NCBI RefSeq assembly: GCF_016801865.2
Contig: NC_068938.1
Location: forward strand, 67,617,005 to 67,681,004
Direction: 5' to 3'
Source of the DNA: Culex pipiens pallens
Taxonomy: Eukaryota > Arthropoda > Insecta > Diptera > Culicidae
DNA: 64,000 nucleotides
Shown piece after piece: positions 1 to 13,004 of this stretch. Position 1 is the first letter of the stretch; each line of letters starts with the position of its first letter. The notes below the pieces were generated by a model. It did no database searches. It was not told the origin of the DNA and worked only from the letters and a program-made list of their open reading frames with translations. Made by a program: the position numbers and the translations under genes.

Positions 1-349
1 AAATCATCGAACAATTGGGTAAATATCAACATCATTTTGAAAACTGATTTTGGCGTTTGAGTGCATTTAAAATTCAAAGCACAACAAAGAACAAAAAAAA
101 TCTTCAAAACTATCTAAAAGTGCTATCCCTGTTTAGATTGATTTTAATAGTATTGAGCTAATAGTTTGATTTTAAAAACATAACTTATATAAAGAAAACA
201 TAGATTTTATTACGTTTTCAAAAATTTATTTTTTCAGTTTTCCGGTAAACTCAAAACCCGGGAAAATTGGACGCCCTACTTGGAAATCATCGAATAATGT
301 GGTAAACATCAACGTCAGTTTGACAACTGATTTTGACGTTTGAGTGTTT
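1..349. repeat. Direct repeat flanking a hAT-end remnant
   Basis: Bases 1-67 and 284-349 are diverged copies of the same sequence (AAATCATCGAA..., then ACTGATTTT(T/G)(G/A)CGTTTGAGTG). Between them, 240-278 ends GGAAAATTGGACGCCCTA, the complement of the TAG(A/G)GCGTCC hAT terminus seen intact at 26011 and 38651. The other end of that element is not in view. Confidence 0.5.
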
Positions 350-480
350 TTCATCCGAATACATTTGAATTAGAGAGCATATAAATTGGCGGACATTTCG
401 AATCCGTTCTGTACTTCTTACAACCATAAAAAGCATCAAGGAAAAGCAAAATGCATTCTGCCGATTTACCTTTAAAGAAT

Positions 481-905
481 TACTAGTAGTTACTTGAATT
501 AATGGGAAATACACCAATTACTGAGTAACTATGGAATTACTCGAATTACTACGGAATTACTAGGTAATTCCAGAATTACAGGAATTACTGCAGAATTGCG
601 GGGTAATTCTGGAATTACTGAATTACTAACTCAAAATCCGAATGATCCCGTACTAGCTGTAACTTTGGTTTCATACATGAAAATTAATAGGCAATAAATA
701 GAATTATAAAAGGTTTATCGAAATTATCTTTTTAACAGTTATTTTTTATTATTTTATTATTTTCTGAAGTATGTTTTCACAAACAAGAATCAGGGAATTA
801 CCCGGATTACTGGGATTAGTAGGAATTACCAGGATTACTCTGGAATTACTCAGTAAATCCGGGATTACAGAATTACTTGCTCAAATTCCAAGTAATTCCG
901 GATTA
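481..905. repeat. GAATTAC-motif-saturated segment
   Basis: Dozens of copies of GAATTACT or GGATTAC, with complements such as GTAATTCC, at irregular spacing in two clusters (481-640 and 790-905). It is neither a simple tandem nor coding; the ORF at 771-998 is a by-product. Confidence 0.6.
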
Positions 906-3900
906 GTGACCAGTCTGACACGATGCAGGAAACCCCTTGGATTTTTCTTAAGAATTAAGATATCGATGTCTATAATATATTTTTGTCTATCAGCGTAACT
1001 TAAGGATATGCTAATAAACAAATTTAAACATTTGAAATAAATAATTTGTAAATTGATCGAGAACCAATCAAAAACGACTGTCGCTAACCGGTGGATGTTT
1101 AATTAACAAAGTCTTTACATAATCTATAACATTTACCAGATTCCTCCAAAGTTTCTCCTTCTGATAAATGGAATATTTTGACTAAATTATGTTGCTACTT
1201 GAATTGTTTTATTTATAACGTTGGTTTGCTACCTAAAAAATAATATTTAGAATCAATTAAATAAAAACATAACTGCATTTTTTTTTTTCAAATCAAAATC
1301 AAAAGTTTAATTGCTTTTTTGTATTATTTATCTTATTTTAACTTACTTATTTTTAGAGACGAAATTCAGTGCAAATCCAGTGATAATTACAGAAAAAATG
1401 AAATACCTTTTAAATAAAAAAGGACTTGAAAACAAGAAAAAGGGATAGGTCATGGGTGATTTTTTTTATCTAATCTTTAACAGAGCAAACAATTATACAA
1501 AGTATTCTGAATTATGTATCAACATAATATTTTTAACAAGCTTTTTAAACGAAAATTTTAATATTAGTCAGAAATTATTTGTATTGTCCCCTCATTTTAA
1601 AAGATAAAATTTGAAATGGACTTTAAAAGTAAAAACCATGCTATTTTCCTAATTTGGCCAGTAAGACATTTCAAATTCTAATTTGGCTTTCTAGCCAAAA
1701 ACTTCACTAACTTGAAAAATGGAACAGGAAAGGAGCACCCTCTAAAAAGATTTTCAAAAAAAAATGGTGTGAATCTGCATATTGGATGGAAATAGATTCT
1801 GCCAATCAAACCCGAATTACTCCTATGTGATTTTATCTAATTTTCCTAGTATTGTAGTAAGCAAAAAGCCTCTTTGGATAAATTTCCGACTCGTGCTGTA
1901 AACATTTTCATTTTGCAACTTGTTGCATAAACTATTTTCAAACGTTTATGTTTTGGTTTATTTTAATTTTACTATTTTTCATTAAAAGTTTGTTAAATTT
2001 AGAATATCACATAAATTCGATAAGATTCATTTTACAGGTTGCGAACATTTTGCAATATTGTTTGATCAGTAGTTTTCATTTGAAGGAAACAAAATTTATA
2101 TGTATGCTTTGATGTTGAACATTTAAATATTTGAATTATGTTTTTTTAAAAGGGAGGGACTTAATGTTCATTTGACTTCAATTTGACTTCAATTTTATTT
2201 AAATTTATCTTCATCCATATTGTATTTCTTTACAGTGTTTGGTTTAGTGATTACAAACTCAATTTGTGTTTTAAAAGCTGGGTGATTCTCTACCAACTCA
2301 CACGAAATTGGGAAAAGTTGCCCCAACCCCTCTTCGATTTGCGTGAAACTTTGTCCTAAGGAGTAACTTTTGTCCCTGATCACGAATCCGAGGTCCTTTT
2401 TTTTATATCTCATGACGGAGGGGCGGTACGACCCCTTCTATTTTTGAACATGCGAAAAAAGAGGTGTTTTTCAATTATTTGCAGCCTAAAACGGTGATGA
2501 GATGGAAATTTGGTGTCAAAGAGACTTTTATGTAAAATTGGACGCCTGATTTGATGGCGTACTCAAAATTCTGAAAAAAAATTCTTGAAGCTAAATTTAC
2601 ATAACATCCCTGCAGAGACTTAACAGTTTCTCTGCTAATATCTTATCCATATCTCTTACTTGCAAATGTAGTATCCTGTAGCAGGAATAAACACTATTTG
2701 AACTGAATTGAATAAAAAAAACAGTTGCTTAACTTCAAATATAGACAACTGAAGACTAAATCATTAATTGCGCAGTCAACTTTTAACACATCTATTAGTT
2801 CTCAATAAAAAGGCTGTCTCAAATCATTTGCCCATCACTTTTGTTTTCGAATTTGTTTTCATTTTCATGCTTCTTGTGCGCACACATTGCACTTCATCGG
2901 ACTGGCTTGTGTTGGTTTTACAAAACCAACACTCAAACTGCAAACGCATTGCCTCTTTCTTCGCGCTTTGATTTGTTTTTATGCAATCGAACAGCGGAAT
3001 ATGAAGCGCGCCCGCGATTTCCCAGCCTCCCCTCCCCCTCTTCACCACCCACAGTTTGTTGGTTTTTCTAATGAAGGAAGAAGAAACAGTGAAGAGTCTG
3101 CCAGGCTGCATTTTCCATTCAGCTTGTCAGATGTTCAACAACTCAACAACACACACACAAATCGGGGTCAATCAAAGACTTTGAACTGAAATTGCAAGCG
3201 CCTAGGCAAAGTGAATGAAAGCGAAACTTTTGCCCCTTTTTGTGGAGGATTTGCCTGCAAGATTGGATTCTCTGCGGAAAAGTTAAAACTTAAAATATTT
3301 AATTTATTGACTAAACGGTTTAAAACCCGTTTTATTTTTTCAAGAATTCTGTTTGTTTTTTCTTTAATATGAAAAATTGCCTTCTAAATTTTTTTTTCTT
3401 TTTTTTTAAAGCTATTTTTAAATGGTTTTCTTTTATTTGTGAATTTCCAAAAATCACCTGATTTCCCAAAGATTTCGCCAATTGTTGCAGTGCTGCAAAA
3501 ACGAAAGACCTCCTCCTCGGCGGCGGCGCGGACAATCCGCGTGTGCACACGCTCATTAATCGATTGGTTTTGCGTTTAGCATTTTTCACTCTTCTGCTTG
3601 CTGCTCTGCTGATGCAGTTGATTGATTTTCATCGAACGCGCAAGGGAAAGCTTCAACATCGTGGAAGTGGTGGCGGGCAAGGTCAGATCGGCGCGCGTGC
3701 GTGAATCATGCTGCGATGATTTTTGGGCAGGAATTTTTCGATTTGCACGCCACCGGCAAGCAACGCACAAATGAGGTGTAATTGCATATTTGGTTTCGGG
3801 GTTTTGCCTCAGAAGAGTTGTGTGAAATTACGTTAGTCCGAATGGAGGGTTGTTTTGTGTGCGATTCATTTGCGTCACTGCGAGTGATTGGTAGTGATTT

Positions 3901-4333
3901 TGTAGAAAGTTTGCGAATTTTCGCCGGTTGCTGTCATTACTGCAATTGATTTGATATTGGTGTAGGCAATTGTCCTTTGTTATTTGTAATTTGTTTACTA
4001 TTTGATTGACTCCATCTATTAGGATGTTATGGAAAATATTATCATTATTTAACTATCATAATCATAACATAAACTTTCAGTTGTTTAACCATTATTTGTT
4101 CGTGCAGAAAAACTTGTACATGTCAATATCAAAGCCAATACCAAAAATCTGGACAAAAATAAAATATGAAAAATCATTTTTTAAAAAGCAAAATTAGTCT
4201 CTCAGATATACAACCTCACCTTACCCTTACCTTACCTCACAAAAAAATCAAATCGATGAGAATGTTTTTTTCTAAATGTCACCTAATTAGCCTAATTGAC
4301 AATATTTTGAAACAATTGATTCGATTTTCAATG
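906..4333. other. Non-coding, AT-rich; no gene recognised
   Basis: Contains a dispersed-repeat-like block at 2280-2580 and two GC-richer islands (2990-3110 and 3480-3780, with a GGCGGCGGCGCGG run). The islands have no sustained ORF and could be regulatory, but I see no specific motif. Confidence 0.5.
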
Positions 4334-4337
4334 TTAA

Positions 4338-4809
4338 CATTCCAACGCCCAAGGCTCCAAAAAAGTTGGAACGGTAACTTCAACTCGCTGGTTCTCGAGC
4401 ATAACTCACCCAATCAAGACAATTCTTTTTTCCAGTGATTTGTTAGGATGTCTAGATGATCCTAGAACTTTGCAGAACTCAATTTGATCAAATCTGTAAT
4501 TTTTGCGATCAAAAACATCGTTCCAACTTTTTTTTTCGCGTGTAAAAAAAAATTTGCCAAAAATTCCGCGGAGGCTGTTGTTTTAAAAAAGTTGGAACGA
4601 TGTTTTCGGTCGCAGAAATTACAGATTTGTTCAAATCAAGTTCTGCAAAATTTTAGGATCATCTAGACATTCTTACAAATCACTGGAAACAAGAATCTCC
4701 CCGATTGGTTGAGTTATGCCCGAGAACCAGCGAGTTGAAGTTACCGTTCCAACTTTTTTGGGAGGCTTGGGCGTCCGTGTAAGTTGGACATGCGTTGGGC
4801 GTTCCAGTG
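4338..4809. mobile_element. TTAA-flanked foldback MITE, copy 1 (long)
   Basis: Flanked by TTAA at 4334-4337 and 4810-4813. Ends are CATTCCAACGCCCA and, inverted, CACTGGAACGCCCA. Almost the whole 472 bp is one imperfect inverted repeat: the arm with GGAACGGTAACTTCAACTCG returns near 4722-4752, and the inner GATGTCTAGATGATCCTA returns at about 4650-4672. TTAA duplication is the hallmark of piggyBac-type insertion; no ORF is present. Confidence 0.8.
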
Positions 4810-5739
4810 TTAATAATTAAAACTTTTACGAAATTGACTGATCTTTTCCATACAACTATAAAAAAAAACATGGTCTAAAATACGAGTTACGGAAATTGCT
4901 TTCCGCATAATTGATCGACGCTACCAACATCGTCAGCACAGCCGACAACAGAAACCCGAACTGCGAACAAAACTAAACTTCGTTTACCTCGCCGCGATTA
5001 AAACAAGTAGCTCAATTAATGCTCAGTAAGCAAAACCTCAGCACCTCGTGTGTGAGGCTCTGGGGGACTTTTCGATCACAATAAAATCAGAACGTTTTGG
5101 ACAGTCAAACCCAACACTTTGGAGTAATCATTCAAGAGAAAACCACCCTTTCATAATGGACGTTTTATAACTTACGAAATAATACATTTTCTGAAAATAA
5201 GTTTGATTTTTAAATTTTTAAATTATTTTTATTGAAAAGATAAGTTCGCCAAAGTTTAAATTTTAAACATTGAAAATCGGACCAATAGTTTCCAATATAT
5301 CTTCAATTAAAAATTATAGGCTATTTGGGTGAAACATAGAGAAATTCATTTTCATCGATTCGATTTTGTAGTGAGGCTGTATCTCAGAAAGCGATTTCCC
5401 GAATTTCAAAGTTCCAGAGCGAAATTTTTAGGAAATTTTCTCTGCTTTACATACATACTTTTTTGTAGGTACTATTTTCTCAAAAAATATTTTTTAATTT
5501 AAAAAATCTAAAAAAACGGAATTCATAACTAAAAGCAGCAATTTGTTGAAATCGGTCAATTTTATCAAATGGAAAGAACTTTTTGATTGCAAATTCGTTT
5601 TGCTTTGAAATGTGATACTTTATGGCCATATTTATGCTTAAAAAAAACAGTCCAAAAATACATATTTCCTATAACCGTTTTTGCACCGAACAATGGTTTA
5701 AAAGATGTCTTTTTAGTCCCCTAAACAATTTTTAGTAAA
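4810..5739. other. Non-coding; diverged repeat
   Basis: 4900-5100 is mixed-composition, non-coding sequence. 5270-5700 shares phrases (CCAATAGTTTCCAA, GAGGCTGTATCTCAG) with 46240-46290 and, in reverse, with 24400-24440, marking an old dispersed repeat. No gene seen. Confidence 0.45.
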
Positions 5740-5956
5740 CATAAAAAAAATTCATTGTTATATTACATCTGGGAAGGGGTAAATTTTTTATGTCACAAAA
5801 AGTGCGTAATTTTACCTCTGAAAATGTGTAATTTTACCACTTTTCTGTTGTAATGTCACTTTTTCAGTCTAAATTGAGGTAAAATTACATCATAAAAGAG
5901 GTTATATTCAACATTTCTAAATTACACCTTCCAATTTTACATTATTTTTTACTGTG
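5740..5956. mobile_element. MITE with CACAGTAAAA ends
   Basis: Right end TTTTTTACTGTG and a diverged left end CATAAAAAAAATT; the interior has GTAATTTTACC-type words in both orientations. Related copies lie at 10298-10500 and 10852-12273. Confidence 0.6.
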
Positions 5957-7559
5957 ATCCATGCAAATTTTATATGAGTTCTCAAATTTGTAGAATAATT
6001 GTAAGAAAGATTTAACGATGCAAAATGACTTCATAGATCAAAGAGAATGTCCCTGCAAAATTTAATTCCAACAAAAAAATACAAAAAGCAAATAAAATAT
6101 ACTGAATTTGGAGAGGATTTTTCTTAACAAAATCTATTGCAATGAGCACAGTTTCTGTGCATTAAATGAGGTTTTCAATATTGCTCAGCATTTTTAAATT
6201 TATGTTATATTGTATTTTAAAAAAATCCCAAAACTAATTGTTGTCTTTGTGCTAATTTTTAACTATTTTTTTGAAATATCGTTTAATATCAAACAAACAA
6301 ACAATTTCGATTTAAACACAAGGTATTATCACACTGCACTCCATCAGACATCACTTCAACAGGAAAAAAGGGGAAAGTTTTGTGCAAACACTATAGATAA
6401 TTTATGCAACCTTTTTTCCTACTTTACCTCATCGAGAGTCTTATTGCTGGGCGCCACAGACTGCCTGCATGCAATGAGAGTCGCCAGCATTGCAAATGAC
6501 AGTTCCCTCCCCGTCCCCCAATCCGGATTCGGCCGATTCCATTCCGTCTCCGAAACGCCAAAAGGGCACTCCAATCAAGTTCTTCGACGAGCACGCTTCG
6601 ACACTTCCGTCCGATAGAGGGAACCGGTTCAGAAAGGGGGTGGGATCGGTGGGGTGGGATCGGTGGGGTGAAATGGACACAGTTTGATACTTTTATGTTA
6701 TAAATTTTGGTATCTTTCAAAATTTTCCTTGATAGTTTCATTAAAAATGTGACTTAGCTAAATATCGTAAAATTTTTGTTACAGCTGAGTCTATTTTGCC
6801 CCAACTCTTTTCAGCTATCTTGGCCGCAATTTGTTCGACGATTCTTTTTTCGCGTTTTTTCGCAAATAAGTGCACCAAGAACCGGACATCGCATAATTAG
6901 GCAAAAATCACCGTCCGGTGTGCAGGGCCACCGGACCAATTTTCACGCAAAAAGGTGAATTGGTTTCCGATCCAACAACTCACTGAAATCAGAGGGGGAA
7001 GACCTTGGCGTTCTTGACCACCTTTTTTGTTGTTGTTCTTTTTCACAGCAAACAAAAAAAGCTCAACCCTTGAGTTGCATGCATTAGATCAGAAGCGTGT
7101 TTGCTTGCGCATGTGTATTGGAGGGAAATTAATGATAGGTGCATGAATGAACCAATAACCTCCAAGCTGACCACACGACGAGGGTATAGCCATTAAGAAT
7201 GGGGGCAAACATTGAATGGGTTTTATGAGTGAGAGTTGAGTTATGGCAGCAAACTGGGCCAGTAGCGGATGGGTGAAGGGGTCTTGATAATTCTACGAGG
7301 TCTAATCAATACAAGGAGGTTGTGTATGTGTTACCTTCTGGTGGTGTGACGAAAGAAATGTTTGTGTATACTATTTGTAGGGTGTAGGGTGTTGACGTAA
7401 TTTGCATAGAGGCAGTCATTAGCGGTGTGTCTTGTGCTTTCAGAATATAAAAAATGGAATGCAGTGACATTTCACGCTTTGATTTATGGAAAGTGAAGGG
7501 ATTCTGCCAGTCTAGGCACGTTCTAAAAGCACGATATAGAGTTAGAAATATTTGATATT
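5957..7559. other. Mostly non-coding; one coding-like patch
   Basis: 6490-6620 on the plus strand could encode PNPDSADSIPSPKRQKGTPI then KFFDEHASTLPSDRG, which looks protein-like, but there are no convincing splice sites and no recognised family; it may be a relic. It is followed by a 15-bp doublet GGGATCGGTGGGGTG at about 6641-6671. The rest shows nothing specific. Confidence 0.3.
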
Positions 7560-7564
7560 CCCGA

Positions 7565-7931
7565 GTAATAACAAAATTCATGTCATTTCAATAACAAAAA
7601 CTGTTAAAATAACAGAAATGTTATGGAATCTTCTTAAAAAATCAATTTTTGCATAAGAGTTTAATAACAGTTTATGGTTATCATAACAAAATTTGTTATT
7701 GGTCTGATATCGGTTGAAAGCCAAAACAACTTGGGAATAACATTTTTTGTTATGGAAGAATAACTCCAGTTGTTATTGGGATGATCGGATTAGTTGTTAA
7801 AATAACAAAAAATAATAACAAAGATTTGTTCGAAGAATAACTTAAAATGTTATTAGTCTGTTATTACAATAACATTCCAATGACAGAAAAATCATAACGA
7901 CGAATAACAAATCCTGTTATAAATAACATAA
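7565..7931. repeat. ATAAC/GTTAT-saturated MITE-like segment
   Basis: About 370 bp with very frequent ATAAC and GTTAT in both orientations (for example AATAACAAAAACTGTTA and TTGTTATTGGGATG). This allows many alternative hairpins. No coding capacity. Confidence 0.6.
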
Positions 7932-7935
7932 AATT

Positions 7936-10297
7936 TTATTGTCTCAAAATACAATAAAACCAAACATCTTCCGTGCCAATTTGGCATTTATCCAAGATTG
8001 ATTTATCCTTAAAAACTCGCTAACTAAAACATCTCAAACACACCAACTAATTCCAACCATTAGTCTCAATTTCAAATAATTCATCATGCATTCGAAAAGT
8101 GCTGTTTGATTTAATCCATCAGCAAACAAGTCCAACTCATCGCGCGAAATTTGTTCAACTTTCGCTAAATCGCGCACACTCACGATCCGTTGAAACGCCA
8201 AAAATCGTTTCGATTTGGTGTCCGCCAAAATAATTGTTTGATCCTGAACAAAATACAGTGCTTTTGTTAATAACCCAATTTTCTCCTTTTCCTCTCTTTT
8301 CAGGTAATTGCAAGCTTCGGCTAAAACGGAGCTTTTATGGCAGAGCTTTTTGTAAGTAAACACATCGAATGTGTTTCTGTGGAAAAGTGGAAAAAAAAAC
8401 TTATCCTCAACAACCAAACAATCAACACCTCGCCGAATTAATGACGAATACGCGTTCATTTATTGCCGCTGCCGCACATTTGAGAGCGCGCGCGATTACC
8501 AATTAGCGAAAGCGAAAATTGTTTAATGAGTGTCGGTCGGGGGTTCGTCGCTTGCTGCGGCAGAGTGACTTAATTTAATTTCGCTTTCTGTTTCTGCTGC
8601 CGAAAGGCGCGAACTTGAAGAGAGCAACAACAACAACAAAAAACGAGACACTGAGCCTTTAAGTGGGCCACACTCATTTTCAAGGGTACGGAGAAAGGTG
8701 AGTGTGTGAGTGTGCCCTTGAGCAGGGAGGAGAAAAGGAGAGATTAACGTTTTTATGAGTGGCGGGTTTTTTTTAACAGTTTGTCGATGGTAATGAAGAC
8801 AAATTGATAGCTTGAAGGAATATACGAAGTTTTTCATCATTTAGAAATATTTTTGCTACAAAAAGCTTTCAGTTTAATGCTGAATCAAATAATACAGGTT
8901 TAAAAAATCAAATTAAAATACATTTTAAAAGTTTTTACTCGCTGTTATGGATTTAAATATTGTAATAAGTGACTGGGAGGAATTATCCTGATTTATTTTA
9001 AGTAATTTTTGAAATAGAATTCCAATTAATTTTAAAAGAAAACGATGACTGATTTAAAATGCAGTTACATTCAAAGTTATTCAAACGAACCACTTATAAT
9101 AAGAGGCAATCGGAAAAATACCAAATTTCCAAACCAAAATCCAGAAATGTTGGCCTTGGATGTCTCTGAATCGACTTTCTTCCTGTCAGGTCTACCTCAA
9201 GTCTGTAAACAAAATTATTGGCGATTCCAAGTCAAACAAGAAGTCTCCAAATTTAAATTTCTCCCATTTGGCTCAAATTTGGCATGGGAATTCCTTGGCC
9301 AAAATAATAAGACCCGTATTTTTTTGTGTTTAGCGATTGAATGCTCCTATCCGAAATAGGGTGGTTCAAAAAATCGTCAGTTTGGTCCCGAGACATTCAA
9401 ATTAGAAAATTAAATTTTCAAACATTCAGCTAGTTTTGTCGAACTTTAACATAGTTTTCCTTAAAAGCTCTACTAATAACCTAACTAGCATGTGCTTTTT
9501 TTTCGAAAATTTCATGTTCAATCATTTAATTTTTTTGCAGGAATATTTTTCATAATGTTATGCGTTTTGTGGATTGTTACATCTGTCTTTGACAGTATTG
9601 AAAATCCGACAACTAAGATTAAATTAGCCATTAATCGCTGCCTGTTACACCTAACTCTTTGTCAATGTTTTAAGAAATAATAAATGGAAGAATTGGTTAC
9701 AGGTAATTAATTAAATTTGCCAAATTGGCCTAATAATATAAGATGAATTATGAACTGAGCACGAATAATTGTATATGTTATTTTATACTTTTCAAAATAA
9801 TTTTATCAAAAATCTTAACAAAAACTTTAAATTGATTAAATTATTTTTTAACTTGAAATGCTCTAAATTTTCCCTAATCAACTTTTCATTGTTTTTTTTT
9901 ATTCGTATGATACTTGTCCATCGATTCCTAAACCTCAATTAAGTTATTGTGCATCATTGGTTTCTTTGTACAAGTCTCCATTCCCATTAAGGTCGTATCC
10001 TTACAAAAATGTTATGCATATATTGGTTATGGTTGGTACACCGGAAAAATCCCTTTTTATATTTTTATCCCAAAATAGAGTTTTTTGATAAAATTACCAG
10101 ACTGAATTTTTTCCCTTTTTACATTTTACATGAATTTGAAATGTTAAAAAAAATAGGAATTCATCTTTGAACTTTAAAACAGAATTGACAACCAAAAAGT
10201 TATTAAGTGAAATTTTGATAAAGTGACACGGCTGGTCTAAAAGTTATTTTCATAAAACTTAAATGAACTTCTACGCTAAGGCGTTATCCATAAAGTA
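7936..10297. other. Non-coding apart from the ORF at 8034-8459
   Basis: 8530-8760 is a GC-richer island with CAACAACAACAA and GTGTGAGTGTG simple repeats. 9160-9360 is a dispersed repeat that reappears inverted at 31625-31740 (CCTATTTCGGATAGG, TTTGGCCAAGGA). The rest is AT-rich with no feature. Confidence 0.45.
8034..8459 (-). CDS. Unrecognised 141-codon ORF
   Basis: Open from ATG 8459-8457 to a stop at 8034. The product is mildly basic with a helix-rich, protein-like end (DLAKVEQISRDELDLFADGL). I recognise no domain, and no neighbouring exon or poly(A) signal supports it. Composition is like the surrounding DNA. Either a small uncharacterised gene or a chance ORF, more likely the latter. Confidence 0.22.
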   Translation of the reverse strand: MNAYSSLIRRGVDCLVVEDKFFFPLFHRNTFDVFTYKKLCHKSSVLAEACNYLKREEKEKIGLLTKALYFVQDQTIILADTKSKRFLAFQRIVSVRDLAKVEQISRDELDLFADGLNQTALFECMMNYLKLRLMVGISWCV

Positions 10298-10500
10298 CAC
10301 AGTGAAAAGTTGTGTAGATTTGGAAAGTGTTAAATTTAACGGATTGATATTACCTCTTTTATGATGTAATATTATCTCAATTTATGCTGAAAAAATTGTT
10401 TACTATAGAACAGCGGTAAATTTACGAACTTTCAGATGTAAATTACACATTTTTGCTGACATAAAAGATTAACGCATTCCCATTAGATTGTTTGTTACCA
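10298..10500. mobile_element. MITE of the CACAGT family, second copy
   Basis: Begins TA|CACAGTGAAAAGTTGTG and carries TTTATGATGTAATATTA and GTAAATTACACATTTT, homologous to 5740-5956 in reverse. The right end is degraded. Confidence 0.5.
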
Positions 10501-10851
10501 TGATGAGGCGTCATCCATAAATTATGTCACGCATAAATCGGTCAAAATTTAACAAAAAGCACCTGCAACGAAACAATACAAAAACATGATGTTTTGCTAG
10601 AGAAGTGTTGATTTCCGTTGAGTGTCTCATTGTTCCTAACCTGTCTCATTGCTCCTGTCAAGTTAGTGTACACTGAGACAGTTGAATAACTTTGGCTTTA
10701 AATCTCGGATCTATCTCATATTTTGATCAATGTTAGAACCCTTTAAAAGACACAAATTGCTATGAAAAATCATTTTAAAATGCTGATGAAAAAATACACA
10801 CCATTTAAAGTGAAAAACTAAAAGTTTCTCATTGTTGACTTCTCCACCCTA

Positions 10852-12273
10852 AACAATAAAAATTGTGTAAATTTGGAAGGTGTAATTTTGGAAGGTTGAA
10901 TATAACCTCTTTTATGATGTTATTATAGCGTCCAATTTCCCGTCCTGGGAAAAAAAACCCGGGAATTCCCGGGATTCCCCGGAAAAAAATAATTCCCGAA
11001 AAACAAGCGAAAGTATACATTTTCCTACCTAATTGGCACCAATGTTTTGAATTTATACATAAAATAATAATTAGAGAACCTGATTTGATTTTATTCAATT
11101 CAATCTACTGTTCACATTGAACTGATCAGCTTGTCTGTAAATTTCATGTCAAGGTTTAATTCAGATAATATTTATTTTTGAAGCATTCAGAACTAAGCTC
11201 ATATATTGGGCGACAAAAATTACGCTATTTTAACGAATTTTTTGTTATATCATTTGAAAACAAGATATTCACCTCTTCCGGCCAAGATGAAAACTGAGGT
11301 TTGTTTACCATTTTTGTTTTATCTGACCAAATTGAATGAAAATTGAATTGATACAATTCATTTTTTCAAAAAGGGTTGTTTTTTTAAAGTATTCGAGAAA
11401 TTACTGTTTGAAGTTATAAATTTATGAAGCACGTGAGATACTAAGGGTATAAGAGAGTTAAATTTTTTTATCTTATTAATTTATTAGGCCATGTAACCTA
11501 ATAACTAAAATTATACCATAAATTGAACCATGAAAAATCATTAAAACTTCGTATCATTTGAAATTTACCCAAAGAATGCAACCATATTTCAAAAACTCGC
11601 TTCAAATATTTTAAAACTTTGAGTTGTTATTTCATGAATTAGTGTTTCAAGTTAAATAGCGCTAGAAATTTGATTTTTAGTTTTTTTTTTTTTGAATAAG
11701 TTATTTGCTATGAAAAACATTATTTCTGCTTGATTATTTTCCATTTCAACTTTATGGTAACTGAGACAAGTTTAAAAGCAATTTTATTGTTGTGGAGCAT
11801 AGATTTTCACTGTCCAAATACATTGATAAAAAAACACTTCTCAACCGAAAGTAGCAATATTTTCTTTGATTTGGTACGATTTGAAAGACAGCATAAACAA
11901 TTAGAAAATTTATATATTTTCTTAGTATTGCATGATTTTTTACAAGCAGTCAAGCCATTCCTCACACTCATTTTGACCATTAAAGTTGCTGTTCTATACA
12001 ATTCTGTTGCAAAATATTAATCAGACACAGGATCAGAATATTTTTTTTATTAATTTCCCGGATTTCCCGGGAAATTTGTGTTTCCCAGGAATTTTGTAAC
12101 CCCAGGAAATCGGACGCTCTACAAGTAGTTTTACCTCAATTTAGACCTAAAAAGTGATTTTACACCAGAAAAGTGGTAAAATGACACATATTCAGAGGTA
12201 AAATTACACATTTTTTGTGACATAAAAGATGTACCCCTTCCCAGACGTAATATTATCATGATTTTTTTCTGTG
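10852..12273. mobile_element. MITE of the CACAGT family, third copy, split by a hAT element
   Basis: Left part 10852-10925 (GTGTAAATTTGGAAGGTGTA) and right part 12122-12273 (to TTTTTTTCTGTG, then TA) are the two halves of the 5740-5956 family. They rejoin at TTTATGATGT|TTTTACCTCAA if the insert 10926-12121 is removed. Confidence 0.7.
10926..12121. mobile_element. hAT-type element, copy 1 (nested, no transposase)
   Basis: Ends TAGCGTCCAATTTCCCG and, inverted, TAGAGCGTCCGATTTCC, with CCCGGGAATTCCCGGG runs inside both ends. The interior matches 38651-39922 in reverse orientation (for example AATGCAACCATATTT against AAATATGGTTGCATT). The left end has lost two bases and no clean 8-bp duplication remains. 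No transposase ORF. Confidence 0.7.
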
Positions 12274-12988
12274 TACGTAATCTATGAATGACGCCTTTTC
12301 ACCCAAGAGTCTGCTCTGAGTCAGGGAAACTTTTGTTCAAAATCTTTAATCGGCGAAAAGTGATTTATTCTTTTGAAGTTTTTATATTTACGAAAAATTA
12401 AAAATACTTAAATTAGTCGTCAGGTTTGATAGTAGCTAATAAATAAGTGTATCATTTATTTAATTCTATAATATTATTTTCATTTCTGTTTATCAACGAT
12501 CCGTTTGATCCCTTTGGTTGTAGAATTGTGGCCTTGCAAAGAATGAAAATGAGGAAAAATACAAATTTTAAAGTTATTCTCAATTAGCCCTCATAATTCA
12601 ATTGAACATAATTTTGTAATCTCTTTAAAAAATTCAAATTTCCAATAACGCCTAAAAAGTTAATGTTTGGATTTTTTTTTTGCTATAACTTGGCCAAAAT
12701 AAAAACGTCCGCCAAAAGTTGGTACATTTAGTCGACTAAAACGTATTAAAAATAGATCTTGACAATCCAAAGAATATTTTTATTGATCATTTGAAATCTA
12801 AATCCATGCAAACAGACAACAAAAATTAAAGGCACTGTAAAAATATGAAAAATATAAACTAAAAAGGCAATAGGTATTGATTTGCTGGAATAAGTCAAAT
12901 ACAATCAAAAACAAACAAATACTAAACAAGATAAATGCAAATTTAAATACCAAATATTAAACAAGGAAAACATGAGAAGTAAAATTTT
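12274..12988. other. Non-coding, AT-rich
   Basis: No ORF, RNA gene or inverted repeat of note seen. Confidence 0.5.
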
Positions 12989-13004
12989 TCTTTAAACAAA
13001 AGTT
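12989..13004. repeat. Target-site duplication, left copy
   Basis: TCTTTAAACAAAAGTT, identical to 14591-14606 on the other side of the gag-only element. The last T's may be shared with the poly(A) complement. Confidence 0.85.

Noticed and set aside
9045..9359. 104-codon ORF
   Set aside because: Its C-terminal half comes from a dispersed non-coding repeat that also occurs inverted at 31625-31740.
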